Shown one piece after another: positions 17,100 to 28,272 of a DNA stretch of 64,000 nucleotides. The notes below the pieces were generated by a model, which saw only the letters and a list, made by a program, of their open reading frames with translations, had not been told where the DNA came from and searched no databases. The stretch lies in NCBI RefSeq assembly GCF_009912395.1, contig NZ_WNDO01000009.1:107466-171465 (forward strand), in the 5' to 3' direction. Both the position numbers and the translations under genes were made by a program. This DNA is from Luteibacter sp. GTDB taxonomy: Bacteria; Pseudomonadota; Gammaproteobacteria; Xanthomonadales; Rhodanobacteraceae. Numbering within the stretch: the first letter of the stretch is position 1; the number at the start of each line of letters is the position of its first letter.

Positions 17100-18023
17100 T
17101 CAAGCCTTTGGAAGCTCGGATTCGACCGGCCCGGGAAGGGACAGGCCGGCCTCGTACTCCGCCGCCTCGGCGAGCAGCCATTCGCGGAACTTGGTCACGC
17201 CGCAGTGGGACTCGGAGCGCTTGGGGTAGACGAGGTAATAGGCCTCGGTGACCCGCATGCGCTCCTTGCACAGCACCGTGAGGGCCCCGCATTCGATCAG
17301 CGAGCGGGCCATCACCAGACGTCCCAGGGCCACGCCCAGGCCTTCGAGCACCGCGCGCTGGAGGCTTTCGGTGTTGTCGAAGCGGGCCACGTAGCGCGAC
17401 GGCAACGGCATGCCGAATTCGGCCGCCCAGTCGCTCCAGCGCCCGGAGGGATCGCCCAGCAGCGGCCAGCCCTTCAGCGACACATCGGGCAGGCCGCCCA
17501 TGCGACGCACCAGTGACGGGCTGGCGATGGGCACGATGTATTCGCCGAAAAGACGCTCCGCCCGCGTACGCGGCCACACGCCCAGGCCATAACGCATGGC
17601 GCAGTCGATCGTGGGCTCCCTATCGAAGTCGATCACCTCGGTCGAGGAATGCTGGCTCAGCTCCAGCTCCGGGTACTTGGCGATGAGGCGAGGCAGGCGC
17701 GGCACCAGCCAGCTGGACGCCACGGAGGGCATCATGCTGAGGGTGATCGAATCCTGGTGGCGGCTCTGGTAGCGGCCAAAGGCGTGCTCGATGCCCTCGA
17801 AATGATGGCCGATGGCGTCAAGCAACTGGCTGCCCTCGGCCGTCAGCGTCACGCCGCGCGGTCCGCGATCAAACAGGGTGCGGCCCAGCCGGCCCTCCAG
17901 ATTGCGGATCTGGTGGCTCAGGGCGCTCACGGTGAGGTTGAGCTGCTCGGCGGCGCGCGAGAACTTGCCCGAACGGGCAACCAGTACGAACCCCTGAAGC
18001 AGGCCGAGCGGCAAGCGGGACAT
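17100..18023 (-). CDS. LysR-family transcriptional regulator, GcvA-like
   Basis: 307 aa from ATG 18023, preceded by GAGGAATTTTCAT. A TTG 15 nt further upstream is in frame but overlaps the SD. The winged HTH (about 3-62) contains FVLVARSGKFSRAAEQLNLTVSALSHQIRNLE, given here only as a span. A type 2 periplasmic-binding effector domain (about 85-290) of the GcvA-like subgroup follows. Divergent from the 65-aa small gene at 18146 and, further on, an aldo/keto reductase; these are the natural candidate targets. Confidence 0.88.
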   Translation of the reverse strand: MSRLPLGLLQGFVLVARSGKFSRAAEQLNLTVSALSHQIRNLEGRLGRTLFDRGPRGVTLTAEGSQLLDAIGHHFEGIEHAFGRYQSRHQDSITLSMMPSVASSWLVPRLPRLIAKYPELELSQHSSTEVIDFDREPTIDCAMRYGLGVWPRTRAERLFGEYIVPIASPSLVRRMGGLPDVSLKGWPLLGDPSGRWSDWAAEFGMPLPSRYVARFDNTESLQRAVLEGLGVALGRLVMARSLIECGALTVLCKERMRVTEAYYLVYPKRSESHCGVTKFREWLLAEAAEYEAGLSLPGPVESELPKA

Positions 18024-18145
18024 ATGAAAATTCCTCAAGTCCTGCTTGCAAACATATCGCTTTTACGGGGCCTGGGGAAGGCGCACCCTTTAGCTCACCG
18101 AAAGTCGCAGGGTATCGCGACCCTTAACTTTCACGGGAGGGTGTC

Positions 18146-18343
18146 ATGGCTTCGATCTTCACCGGCCTTGCCTTCATGCATGGCCATATCGTGGACCGCG
18201 AACTGATCCAGCGCCTGGGCAGGGAGGAGCCGCAGGTCGACCGCGGCGCAGGCGCTCGCAAGACCGTGCCAAAGGCCGTACGCAAGCCGCTATGGCGCTT
18301 CAGGACGGCGCCAGCCCGTTGTGCCAGCGGCGCCTGCTGCTGA
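18146..18343 (+). CDS. Small conserved-looking protein divergent from LysR
   Basis: 65 aa (MASIFTGLAFMHGHIVDREL...). The start has a near-perfect SD (GGGAGGGTGTC before ATG). The N-terminal part is hydrophobic/amphipathic, the C-terminal part basic, and three Cys lie near the end (RCASGACC). It begins 122 nt from the lysR start in the opposite direction, a layout typical of a LysR target. Function unknown. Confidence 0.6.
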   Translation: MASIFTGLAFMHGHIVDRELIQRLGREEPQVDRGAGARKTVPKAVRKPLWRFRTAPARCASGACC

Positions 18344-18408
18344 CGCCTCACACGATGGCAACCCTCCGGAAGCGATCATAGGCATTTGATCCTTCCGGAG
18401 ACCTTCGC

Positions 18409-19356
18409 ATGAACCTTCGTCCACTCGGCCGCTCCCCGCTACAGGTGGCCCCGCTCGCCTTCGGCGGCAATGTGTTCGGCTGGAGCGCCGACGAGGCTCG
18501 TTCGTTCGAGCTGCTCGACGCCTTCGTCGACCACGGCTTCAACCTGGTCGACACCGCCGATGTCTACGAAGCCTGGGTACCGGGCAACGAAGGCGGCGAA
18601 TCCGAGGCCATCATCGGCAAATGGCTGAAGCAGTCCGGCAAGCGCGACAAGGTGCTGATCGCCACCAAGGTCGGCAAATGGGCGCGCTATCCGGGCCTGT
18701 CGCCCACGAACATCCGCGAAGCCGTGGAAGCTTCGCTGCGTCGCCTGCAAACCGACCGCATCGATCTCTACCAGTCGCATCAGGATGATCCGAAGGTGCC
18801 GCTGGAAGAAACCCTGCGCGCTTTCGACGACCTGGTGACCGCGGGCAAGGTACGCGTGATTGGCGCGTCCAACTACGACGCCACGCGACTGGGCGACGCG
18901 CTGGACATCAGCGCGTCGAAGGGACTGGCACGCTATGAATCCCTCCAGCCCGAATACAACCTCATGGATCGCAAGGGCTTCGAGGACGCGCTGCAACCGC
19001 TTTGCGTGAAGGACAACGTGAGCGTGATCAGCTACTACTCGCTGGCGAGCGGTTTCTTGAGCGGCAAGTACCGCAGCGAAGCCGACCTCGACAAGAGCAA
19101 GGCCCGCGGCGCGAAGGTGAAGAACTACCTCAACGATCGCGGCCATCGCGTGCTCGACGCGCTGGATATCGTGGCGAAAAACCACAACGCGACGCCTGCG
19201 CAAGTCTCGCTGGCCTGGGTGATGGCGCAGCCTTCCATCGCCGCGGCGATCGCCAGCGCGACCACGGTGGAACAACTGGCGGATATCGCAAAGTCGGCCA
19301 CGCTCAAACTCAGCGACGCCGAGCTTCACTCCCTGCGTGACGCGAGCGCCGCATAA
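18409..19356 (+). CDS. Aldo/keto reductase
   Basis: 315 aa (beta/alpha)8 NADPH-dependent oxidoreductase. The start MNLRPLGRSPLQVAPLAFGGNVFGW is the usual N-terminal hairpin and first strand. The catalytic tetrad residues are visible: Asp in NLVDTADVYEAW, Tyr in VYEA, Lys in IATKVGKW and His in YQSHQDD. The SNYDATRL and AAIASATTVEQL regions hold the cofactor-binding loops. The closest broad type is the YajO/AKR11-like group. It probably reduces aldehydes or ketones; the substrate is unknown. Confidence 0.88.
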   Translation: MNLRPLGRSPLQVAPLAFGGNVFGWSADEARSFELLDAFVDHGFNLVDTADVYEAWVPGNEGGESEAIIGKWLKQSGKRDKVLIATKVGKWARYPGLSPTNIREAVEASLRRLQTDRIDLYQSHQDDPKVPLEETLRAFDDLVTAGKVRVIGASNYDATRLGDALDISASKGLARYESLQPEYNLMDRKGFEDALQPLCVKDNVSVISYYSLASGFLSGKYRSEADLDKSKARGAKVKNYLNDRGHRVLDALDIVAKNHNATPAQVSLAWVMAQPSIAAAIASATTVEQLADIAKSATLKLSDAELHSLRDASAA

Positions 19357-19390
19357 AGCCTTACAACGCGCGCGGCCGTATCTGACGCGG

Positions 19391-19480
19391 CAGCCGGGAT
19401 AATCCGGCTGCCATCACCGGCGCCGCCGACGAAGATAGTCGGGCCGGAACCGCTCCGGCGCACCCCAAAAGCAGACAAGG
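19391..19480 (+). promoter_or_regulatory. Leader block 1 of the duplicated GDSL lipase leaders
   Basis: In order: the hairpin CAGCCGG-ATAAT-CCGGCTG (19391-19410), the 13-mer GACGAAGATAGTC (19428-19440) and a GGCCGGAAC...CTCCGG hairpin (about 19442-19459), then the SD. The same order and spacing recur before the second lipase at 20793-20862. It may be a shared regulator site or mRNA leader. Confidence 0.55.
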
Positions 19481-19487
19481 AATGTCT

Positions 19488-20732
19488 ATGCGCACGATCA
19501 CCAAGCGTTTCGTTTTTTCCGCGCTGGCCCTGGCGACGCCGTTATCGGCGTCGATCGCCTCGGCGCAACAGTATGAGAATCCCTTCGACCGCCCCACCGT
19601 CGCCCAGCTTCGCTGCTGGTACAAGGATTCATCCAGCCAGACCGACCTGAAAACCGGGTATGTCGACGCCAGCGACTTCACCCTGCGCGGCCATTGGCGA
19701 AGCCTCAGCGCGCTCAACGAAGGCGCCCTGTTCTTTACGCTACAGGAGCCAGAGGACGTGACCGACGCCTGCCGTCGGGCCCTGGATCGCAAGGGTAAGG
19801 GCCTGCTTGTCCAGGCAAGCGCAGCCAGCGGTTCGTGGGGAAAGAACTTCCAGATATGGTATGACGGCGATGTCGCGGCACGCCGTGGCAACCCCGTGGA
19901 GCGCATCGTCTCGTTCGGCGACAGCCTCAGCGACACCGGCAACATCTATAACGAACTGCAGCAGACCTTTCCGATCCACACCTCGTGGTTCCTCGGACGC
20001 TTCAGCAACGGACCGGTATGGACGGAATACCTCGCCCGGCGCACCGGACTGCCACTCAACACCTGGGCTACCGGCGGCGCGCAATCGGATAACGCCTACG
20101 GCGTGATCAACGGCGTCAAGGCACAGGTGGATTCGTTCCTGCGCTACATCCGGTTGAATACCAACCGGTACGATGTCAGCCGCACCTTGTTCACGGTATG
20201 GATCGGAGGCAACGACGCCATGAACGGAAGAAAGGCCGGCGACGTCATCGCCGACCTGGACAAGGCCCTCAACGCCCTGGTGGATCGGGGAGCACGCAAG
20301 ATCGTCCTCATGGGGCTACCCGATCTCACCCGTGCACCCGCCTTCCGCCCGATCGAGGGCAAGGAAGGCACGGGGCGGCACGACACCGACGAGGTGTACG
20401 CCACGGTCAGCGCACTCAACGAGGCACTGCCCAGGCTGGCCCGGGACGTTGCGACGAGAACGGGGGCCGACGTCGTGTGGATCGACGCCGCAAAGCACTT
20501 TGACAGTGTGCTGGCCGATCCTGGTGCCTATGGATTCTCGGAAGTGACGCGACCCTGCCTCGCGTTGCGCTCGCAAGGCTCGCAGGTCTACCTCGGTACG
20601 CAGCAGGTCAGGAGCGATTGCACCCCCGAGCGCTACGTCTTCTGGGACATGGTCCATCCCACCACGCGCATGCACGAACTGATGTCACGTTGGGTGCTCG
20701 CCGACCTGCCCTCGACGTGGGATCTGCGATGA
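19488..20732 (+). CDS. Secreted SGNH/GDSL lipase (thermolabile haemolysin-like), copy 1
   Basis: 414 aa from ATG 19488. The ATG at 19482 is only 1 nt from the SD AAGGA, so the second ATG with 7-nt spacing is preferred. A signal peptide (about 1-26, cut after ASIASA) is followed by an N-terminal domain of about 110 residues and the GDSL hydrolase. Key blocks are SFGDSLSDTGN (Ser146), GRFSNGPVWTEYL, GGNDAMNG and the C-terminal DMVHPTTRMHEL with the Asp/His. This architecture matches phospholipase/lecithinase/haemolysin (TLH/GCAT) enzymes acting on phospholipids or acyl esters outside the cell. It is a tandem paralogue of the next gene. Confidence 0.87.
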   Translation: MRTITKRFVFSALALATPLSASIASAQQYENPFDRPTVAQLRCWYKDSSSQTDLKTGYVDASDFTLRGHWRSLSALNEGALFFTLQEPEDVTDACRRALDRKGKGLLVQASAASGSWGKNFQIWYDGDVAARRGNPVERIVSFGDSLSDTGNIYNELQQTFPIHTSWFLGRFSNGPVWTEYLARRTGLPLNTWATGGAQSDNAYGVINGVKAQVDSFLRYIRLNTNRYDVSRTLFTVWIGGNDAMNGRKAGDVIADLDKALNALVDRGARKIVLMGLPDLTRAPAFRPIEGKEGTGRHDTDEVYATVSALNEALPRLARDVATRTGADVVWIDAAKHFDSVLADPGAYGFSEVTRPCLALRSQGSQVYLGTQQVRSDCTPERYVFWDMVHPTTRMHELMSRWVLADLPSTWDLR

Positions 20733-20792
20733 GATCGCATGGCTAACCCCATCGGGCATGCCCTACACAGGCCGCGCCTTTGACTGACGCAA

Positions 20793-20862
20793 CAGCCGGA
20801 CCTCGTCCGGCTGTTGTCGGTGACACCTCCGACGAAGATAGTCAGGCCGGAACGACTCCGGC
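20793..20862 (+). promoter_or_regulatory. Leader block 2 of the duplicated GDSL lipase leaders
   Basis: The hairpin CAGCCGGACCTCGTCCGGCTG is at 20793-20813. It is followed by the same GACGAAGATAGTC 13-mer (20831-20843) and an AGGCCGGAAC...CTCCGGCC hairpin (about 20844-20862). The hairpin-to-ATG distance is 93 nt here and 97 nt in the first copy. Confidence 0.55.
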
Positions 20863-20885
20863 CCCGATCCCCAAGGAGGCTCACC

Positions 20886-22133
20886 ATGTCCAGGAAAGGA
20901 CGCACCCTGTCGGCCGCACTCGCATGCGCCGCATCCCTGTTCGCCACCACGACGGCGCTCGCCCAGGCGCCGTACGCAGACACTCACATCGCGACACTCC
21001 GCTGCCTTTACCAGGATCTCATCGATCCGACAGGCGCGCGCACCGGCGAGGTCGAGGCCGCCGAGCCCATCGCCGGCACCTGGCGATATCCGAAGGTATG
21101 GTCCTGGAGCAAGTTCTTCACCACCTACCGTCCCGAAGCCGAGGTGGATGCCTTGTGCGAGCGAACCGTCGCCACCGTGCCCGACGCGCGCTATGTCCAG
21201 GCCCGCGTCGCCGGCACCGGTCTTCTCCAGCTTTCGTACCAGATCTGGTACACCGGCGATGTACGACCGGGCGAGCCCATTGAACGTATCGTCTCGTTCG
21301 GTGACAGCCTGACCGACACCGGCAACATGTCCACGGTGTCGCAAACCTTCCTCAGTGTCTTCGGCGGCGCGCTGCCCAGCTCGACCTGGTTCGCCGGTCG
21401 CTTCAGCAACGGACCGAGCTGGGTCGAATACCTCGCCACGCGCAACGGCATCACACACAACAACTGGGCGGTCGGCGGCGCGCAAACCGAAGATGCACAA
21501 TTCGGCCTGATCAATGGCATCGAATCGCAGATCAAGAGCTACTTCGATAGCGTCGCCGTGATCCCCGATCACAAGCTCGACCGCACGTTGTTTACCTTCC
21601 TGGTGGCCGGCAACGATTTCGTCAACGACAGTAAATACGCCACGAACATCGTCAGGCTACAGCGTGATGCCCTCAACAAGCTCGTCGATGGCGGTGCGCG
21701 CAAGATCCTGGTCGTCGAACTGCCCAATGTCAGTGTGGCTCCTGTCTTCCGTATGGGACGAACGGACAGGGAACAGGTCCACCAGCGTGTTTATACCTAC
21801 AACAGTGGGCTGGACGGCATCATCGCCAACGTGAAGAAACGTGCCAAGGATCAGGGCATCGACAACCTGGAAATCCGCAAGGTGCCTGCCTATGCGAAGT
21901 TCGACCAGGTGTTGAATTCGCCGGCCAGCTATGGTTTCGACAACGTCACCGAGTCGTGCCGGAAGATCGATTCGAACAACTTCCTCAATTACCTGAAGAC
22001 GCCTCAGCCGCGCACGCACTGCGTGGCCGATCGCTTCCTGTTCTGGGACACGCTGCACCCGTCGACGAAGATGCACGAGGTGATGTCACGCTGGGCCACC
22101 GATTACGCGGCGCCCGACTGGAAGCTCAAGTAA
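20886..22133 (+). CDS. Secreted SGNH/GDSL lipase (thermolabile haemolysin-like), copy 2
   Basis: 415 aa from ATG 20886, with a strong SD (AAGGAGG). An in-frame extension to 20814 covers the leader and is rejected. Signal peptide about 1-27 (ending TALAQA). The domain order is the same as in copy 1: N-terminal domain, SFGDSLTDTGN (Ser141), GRFSNGPSWVEYL, VAGNDFVND and DTLHPSTKMHEVMSRW. It is clearly paralogous to copy 1, with conserved cysteines, but has diverged through most of its length. The duplication included the upstream leader. Confidence 0.87.
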   Translation: MSRKGRTLSAALACAASLFATTTALAQAPYADTHIATLRCLYQDLIDPTGARTGEVEAAEPIAGTWRYPKVWSWSKFFTTYRPEAEVDALCERTVATVPDARYVQARVAGTGLLQLSYQIWYTGDVRPGEPIERIVSFGDSLTDTGNMSTVSQTFLSVFGGALPSSTWFAGRFSNGPSWVEYLATRNGITHNNWAVGGAQTEDAQFGLINGIESQIKSYFDSVAVIPDHKLDRTLFTFLVAGNDFVNDSKYATNIVRLQRDALNKLVDGGARKILVVELPNVSVAPVFRMGRTDREQVHQRVYTYNSGLDGIIANVKKRAKDQGIDNLEIRKVPAYAKFDQVLNSPASYGFDNVTESCRKIDSNNFLNYLKTPQPRTHCVADRFLFWDTLHPSTKMHEVMSRWATDYAAPDWKLK

Positions 22134-22134
22134 C

Positions 22135-22166
22135 AAAAAAGGGCCGCTCCGTGGAGCGGCCCTTTT
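22135..22166. terminator. Bidirectional intrinsic terminator between lipase copy 2 and icd
   Basis: AAAAAAGGGCCGCTCC-GTG-GAGCGGCCCTTTTC: a 10-bp GC stem flanked by A and T tracts, placed between two convergent genes. It can act on both strands. Confidence 0.85.
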
Positions 22167-22187
22167 CATGTCACGAAACGCGATGGA

Positions 22188-24589
<2,402 letters not shown>

Positions 24590-24876
24590 GGCTCGCCTTA
24601 CGGCATTGCGTTCGGCGCTCGTGCGCGGTCGCCCAGGCGCTGGCGGGTGCGCCCTGGGGCGCGCCGGCCTGCGGTGTCCCTCGGGAAAGGAGAGCTGCTG
24701 CGCAGCTCGTGTCTTATGGCTGCGCCCCTTCGGGCCCGGTGAGCGGGCGGGGTTTTCCGACTCGGCTCCTGCCTCGGCGGAAAAGACGGTTCATCCTGAC
24801 CCGCCCCCTGCGGGCCTTGTCCGCCCGCTCCCCTCACCTCCGTCAAGTCGCGCCCCAGGACGCACCCGCCAGCGCC
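24590..24876 (-). ncRNA. Candidate structured RNA element, copy A
   Basis: 287 nt, read on the minus strand, homologous to copy B at 44704-44990 (also 287 nt). The closing stem is a 28-bp helix (24849-24876 with 24636-24663, one wobble). Inside are P2 GAGCGGGCGG/CCGCCCGCTC, hairpin CCC-GCA-GGG, the conserved TCAGGATGA hairpin, P4 TTTTCCG/CGGAAAA enclosing GGC-AGGA-GCC, the conserved CCCGAAGGGGCGCAGCC block, hairpin GAGCTGC-GCA-GCAGCTC, and a TCCC-GA-GGGA hairpin. A conserved tail (CGAGCGCCG...GGCGAGCC) follows. Helices differ in sequence from copy B but still pair. No reading frame is conserved over the whole element. It lies between the mdtC 3' end and icd, with a REP immediately 5'. Confidence 0.6.
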
Positions 24877-24903
24877 TACCCATCTCACGGAGTACGACAG
24901 ACA

Positions 24904-24972
24904 TGTAGGAGCGCGCTTGCGCGCGATGGGTGCTCGCGATGGAGCCCAATCGCGCGCAAGCGCGCTCCTACA
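24904..24972. repeat. GTAG-REP palindrome pair
   Basis: Inverted REP arms with a short spacer beginning ATGGGTGCTCGCGATGG, the same spacer subtype as 6131-6199. It lies 27 bp from the 5' end of structured element copy A. Confidence 0.9.
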
Positions 24973-25018
24973 GTTACTTCGTAGCCGCTAAGTACGAGCG
25001 CCCCCAACCACGACGCGA

Positions 25019-28000
25019 TCAGGCCTGCGAAGCGCGCAACGCCTTGCGTTCCTTGCGACGGGCCTTGCGTGCCTTCCAGCGTTCGGAGAGGCAGGCGAAA
25101 ATCACGTACAGCGCCGGAGTGGAGAGCAGCGTCAGGCTCTGCGAGATCAGCAGGCCGCCGATCATGGCGATACCCAGCGGACGGCGCAGTTCGGAGCCTT
25201 CGCCCAGGCCGATGGCCAGGGGGAGCGCCGCGAGGATGGCGACCATGGTGGTCATCATGATCGGGCGGAAGCGCACTAGGCACGCCTCGCGGATGGCTTC
25301 CTTCGAGGTCAGGTGATGCTCGCGCTGCGCGACCAGGGCGAAGTCGATCATCATGATCGCGTTCTTCTTTACGATGCCGATCAAGAGCACCAGCGCGATC
25401 ATCGCCACCACCGACAGCTCGGTGTCGGTGATCACCAGCGCTGCCAGCGCACCAACACCGGCCGCCGGTAGGGTCGAGAGAATGGTCACCGGGTGGATCA
25501 GGCTCTCGTAGAGCATGCCCATCAGCAGGTATACGGTGACGATCGCGGCGAGGATCAGCAGAGGCATGTCGCTCTGCGACTGCTGGAAGCGACGGAAGTC
25601 ACCGCCCGCCTCCAAGCGGATGTCGCCCGGCATGCGCATGCCGTCGATGGTCTTCTGGATGACCACCATGGCCTCGCTCATGCTCGCGTCCGGCGCGAGG
25701 TTGAAGCTTACGTCCATCGTCGTGTACTGGTCTTCGTGCACGATCTGCACGGGGGCCAGGCCGGGCTCCTGGCGGGTCAGTGCCGACATCGGCACCATCT
25801 TGCCTGCGCTGGAGCGCACGTAGATCTCGTTCAGCGCCTCCGGCGTCGCGGCCATCTGCGGCAGCGAATTGACGATGACGCGGTACTGGTTGATGTCTGA
25901 ATAGATGGTGGACACCGCACGCTGGCCGAACGCGTTGTAGAGGGCACCGTCGATATCGCCGATGCCCACGCCGAGACGGCCTGCCGTATCGCGGTCGATC
26001 ACCATGTTCTGGCGCAGGCCGGCTGCGTCGATGTCGCTGCCCACGTCCTTGAGCACCGGGCTCTTCTTCAGCGCGTCGACGAGCTTAGGCAGCCATATCT
26101 GCAATTCGCCGACGTCGTTGCCCTTCAGCGATACGGAGTACTGGCCGCCCTGCGAGGAACCACCACCGCCGCCCGTGAGCAGGTCCTGGATCGGGCGCAG
26201 GCGCAGGTTGAGGTCGGGATAGCGATTGGCCTTGGCGGACAGGCGGGCCAGCGCATCGAAGGTGGTGTCCTTGCGCCCATCCGCTACCGTCTTCAGCTCG
26301 ATATTGAAGCTGCCCGTGGAACCGGTACGGCTAGTGCCCAGGCGCGAACCGACCGCCTTCACGTCGGGATCGGCGAGCAACATCTCGGTGAGGCGCGCCT
26401 GGCGCGTCATCATCTCGCCGAACGATACCGTGGAGCTGGCCGTGGCACGCGCGGCGATCAGGCCGGTGTCCTGCGGCGGGAAGAAGCTGCCCTTCACCAT
26501 GCCGAACAGGAAGAAGGTGATGATGATCAGGCCCAGCGGCGTGAGCGCCATGAGCAACGCGTGGCGTAGCGTCCAATCCAGCGCGCGGGCATACGCGGAG
26601 ACCATGCGCTCGTGCATGCGCTCCAGCGCACGACCCAGCTTCGATTCCGGCTCGTCGCTCTTGTGCGAAGTGAGGAAGTGGCCGCACAGCGACGGCGTGA
26701 GGGTCAGGGAGACCACGGCCGAGACCACGATCGCCGCGATCAGCGTGACCGTGAACTCCTTGAAGAACATGCCGATGATGCCCGGGGCGAGCAGCATCGG
26801 GATAAAGACGGCGATCAGCGAGCCGGTGATCGAGACGATGGTGAAGCCGATCTCGCGTGCACCCAGCAATGCCGCTTCGAATCGCGGCACACCTTCATCC
26901 ATGTGACGGATGACGTTCTCGATCACCACGATCGCATCGTCCACGACGAAGCCGATGGCGATGACCAGTGCCAGGAGGGTCAGGTTGTTCAGCGTGTACC
27001 CGAAGGCGTACATCACCACGAACGCGCCGGCCAGCGACAACGGCACGGCGAGGCCGGCGATCACGGTGGGGGCCAGGCGACGCAGGAACAGCGCCATGGT
27101 CATGATGACCATGGCCAGGCTGATCAACAGCGTGGCCTGCACCTCATGCAGCGACGCGCGAATGGTCGGCGTGCCGTCGAAGAACGAGTGCAGCTCGGCG
27201 CCCGCGGGCAACCAGCTCTGCATGGTGGGCATCAGCGCCTTCACGCGATCCACCGTAGCGATGATGTTCGCGTTCGACTTGCGGTACACGTACATCAGGA
27301 TGCCGGGCTTGCCGTTGAACCAGGCCGCCTGGTAGGCGTCCTGCTGGCCGTCGTAGACCTTGGCGATATCCGACAAGCGCACCGGCACGCCGTTCTTGTT
27401 GGCGATCACCAGCTTCGCGAACTCTTCGGCCGTGTGCAGCGAGTCGTTGGCGGTGACGGCGATATTGGTGTTGCCGTCGGTGAGGAAGCCCTGCGGCGAG
27501 GTGACGTTGGCGGCCGTGAGCGCGTTGCGCAGCTGGTCGGGCGACAGGCCCATGGCGTTGAGCGCGCGCAGGTTCACGTCCACGCGGATGGCCGGCGTCG
27601 CGCTGCCGGCGATGTCCACCGTGGCGATGCCTTCCTGCTGGCGCAGGCGCTGCGCGAGGATCGAGTCGGCCACGTTGTAGAGCGCGGTACGCGCCATCGT
27701 GTCCGAGGTGAGCGCCAGCACGATGATCGGATCGTCGTTCGGATTGGCCTTGGTGTACGACGGCGCGTTGAGCAAGCCGGTGGGCAGGTCGGGCTGTGCC
27801 GAGTTGATCGCCGACTGCACGTCGCGTGCGGCGGCGTCGATGTTCACGCCGTTCTGGAAGAACAACAGCACGAAGGTCGAACCCTCGGAGCTGTTCGAAC
27901 GCATCGACTCCACGCCCGGCACCTGGCCGAGATGGCGTTCCAGTGGCGCGGCCACCGTGGACGCCATGGTGCTGGCATCCGCGCCCGACTGCTGGGCCTG

Positions 28001-28141
28001 CACAAAGATAGCCGGGAACTGGATGCCTGGCAGCGCGGTGACGCCAAGCAACGAGTAGCAGATGAGGCCCACGACGAAGATACCGATCGCCAGCAGGGAT
28101 GTGCCGATCGGGCGGCGGATGAAGGGGCCGGAAATATTCAT
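25019..28141 (-). CDS. mdtC: RND efflux pump inner-membrane subunit, MdtC-like
   Basis: 1040 aa, HAE-1 RND transporter with 12 membrane helices and two large periplasmic loops. The N-terminus MNISGPFIRRPIGTSLLAIG and the segment AIGFVVDDAIVVIENVIRH (TM4, the Asp pair of the proton relay) are characteristic. It is the last gene of an mdtA-mdtB-mdtC operon. MdtB and MdtC form a heterotrimer that exports bile salts, novobiocin and similar compounds in E. coli. The substrates here are inferred. No outer-membrane channel gene follows. Confidence 0.9.
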   Translation of the reverse strand: MNISGPFIRRPIGTSLLAIGIFVVGLICYSLLGVTALPGIQFPAIFVQAQQSGADASTMASTVAAPLERHLGQVPGVESMRSNSSEGSTFVLLFFQNGVNIDAAARDVQSAINSAQPDLPTGLLNAPSYTKANPNDDPIIVLALTSDTMARTALYNVADSILAQRLRQQEGIATVDIAGSATPAIRVDVNLRALNAMGLSPDQLRNALTAANVTSPQGFLTDGNTNIAVTANDSLHTAEEFAKLVIANKNGVPVRLSDIAKVYDGQQDAYQAAWFNGKPGILMYVYRKSNANIIATVDRVKALMPTMQSWLPAGAELHSFFDGTPTIRASLHEVQATLLISLAMVIMTMALFLRRLAPTVIAGLAVPLSLAGAFVVMYAFGYTLNNLTLLALVIAIGFVVDDAIVVIENVIRHMDEGVPRFEAALLGAREIGFTIVSITGSLIAVFIPMLLAPGIIGMFFKEFTVTLIAAIVVSAVVSLTLTPSLCGHFLTSHKSDEPESKLGRALERMHERMVSAYARALDWTLRHALLMALTPLGLIIITFFLFGMVKGSFFPPQDTGLIAARATASSTVSFGEMMTRQARLTEMLLADPDVKAVGSRLGTSRTGSTGSFNIELKTVADGRKDTTFDALARLSAKANRYPDLNLRLRPIQDLLTGGGGGSSQGGQYSVSLKGNDVGELQIWLPKLVDALKKSPVLKDVGSDIDAAGLRQNMVIDRDTAGRLGVGIGDIDGALYNAFGQRAVSTIYSDINQYRVIVNSLPQMAATPEALNEIYVRSSAGKMVPMSALTRQEPGLAPVQIVHEDQYTTMDVSFNLAPDASMSEAMVVIQKTIDGMRMPGDIRLEAGGDFRRFQQSQSDMPLLILAAIVTVYLLMGMLYESLIHPVTILSTLPAAGVGALAALVITDTELSVVAMIALVLLIGIVKKNAIMMIDFALVAQREHHLTSKEAIREACLVRFRPIMMTTMVAILAALPLAIGLGEGSELRRPLGIAMIGGLLISQSLTLLSTPALYVIFACLSERWKARKARRKERKALRASQA

Positions 28142-28200
28142 CGGGGAAATAAAGTCGGGAGCGGGATGGCGCGGATCATTTCCTTACGAACGCGCCAGCC

Positions 28201-28237
28201 GGAAAAAGGTTTCGCCGGGCGCTTGCGCGCCCGGCGA
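28201..28237 (-). terminator. Hairpin between mdtB and mdtC
   Basis: An 11-bp perfect stem (TCGCCGGGCGC and its complement, 4-nt loop), followed on the minus strand by AACCTTTTTCC. It has the form of an intrinsic terminator or attenuator inside the operon and could lower mdtC expression relative to mdtB. Confidence 0.5.
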
Positions 28238-28272
28238 TGAGGTCGGAACAAAGGCCCTGGCGCCCAGCGCCA

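Noticed and set aside
24598..24888. 96-codon minus-strand ORF within structured element copy A
   Set aside because: The corresponding frame in copy B has stop codons in its 5' half, and the substitutions preserve base pairing rather than residues.
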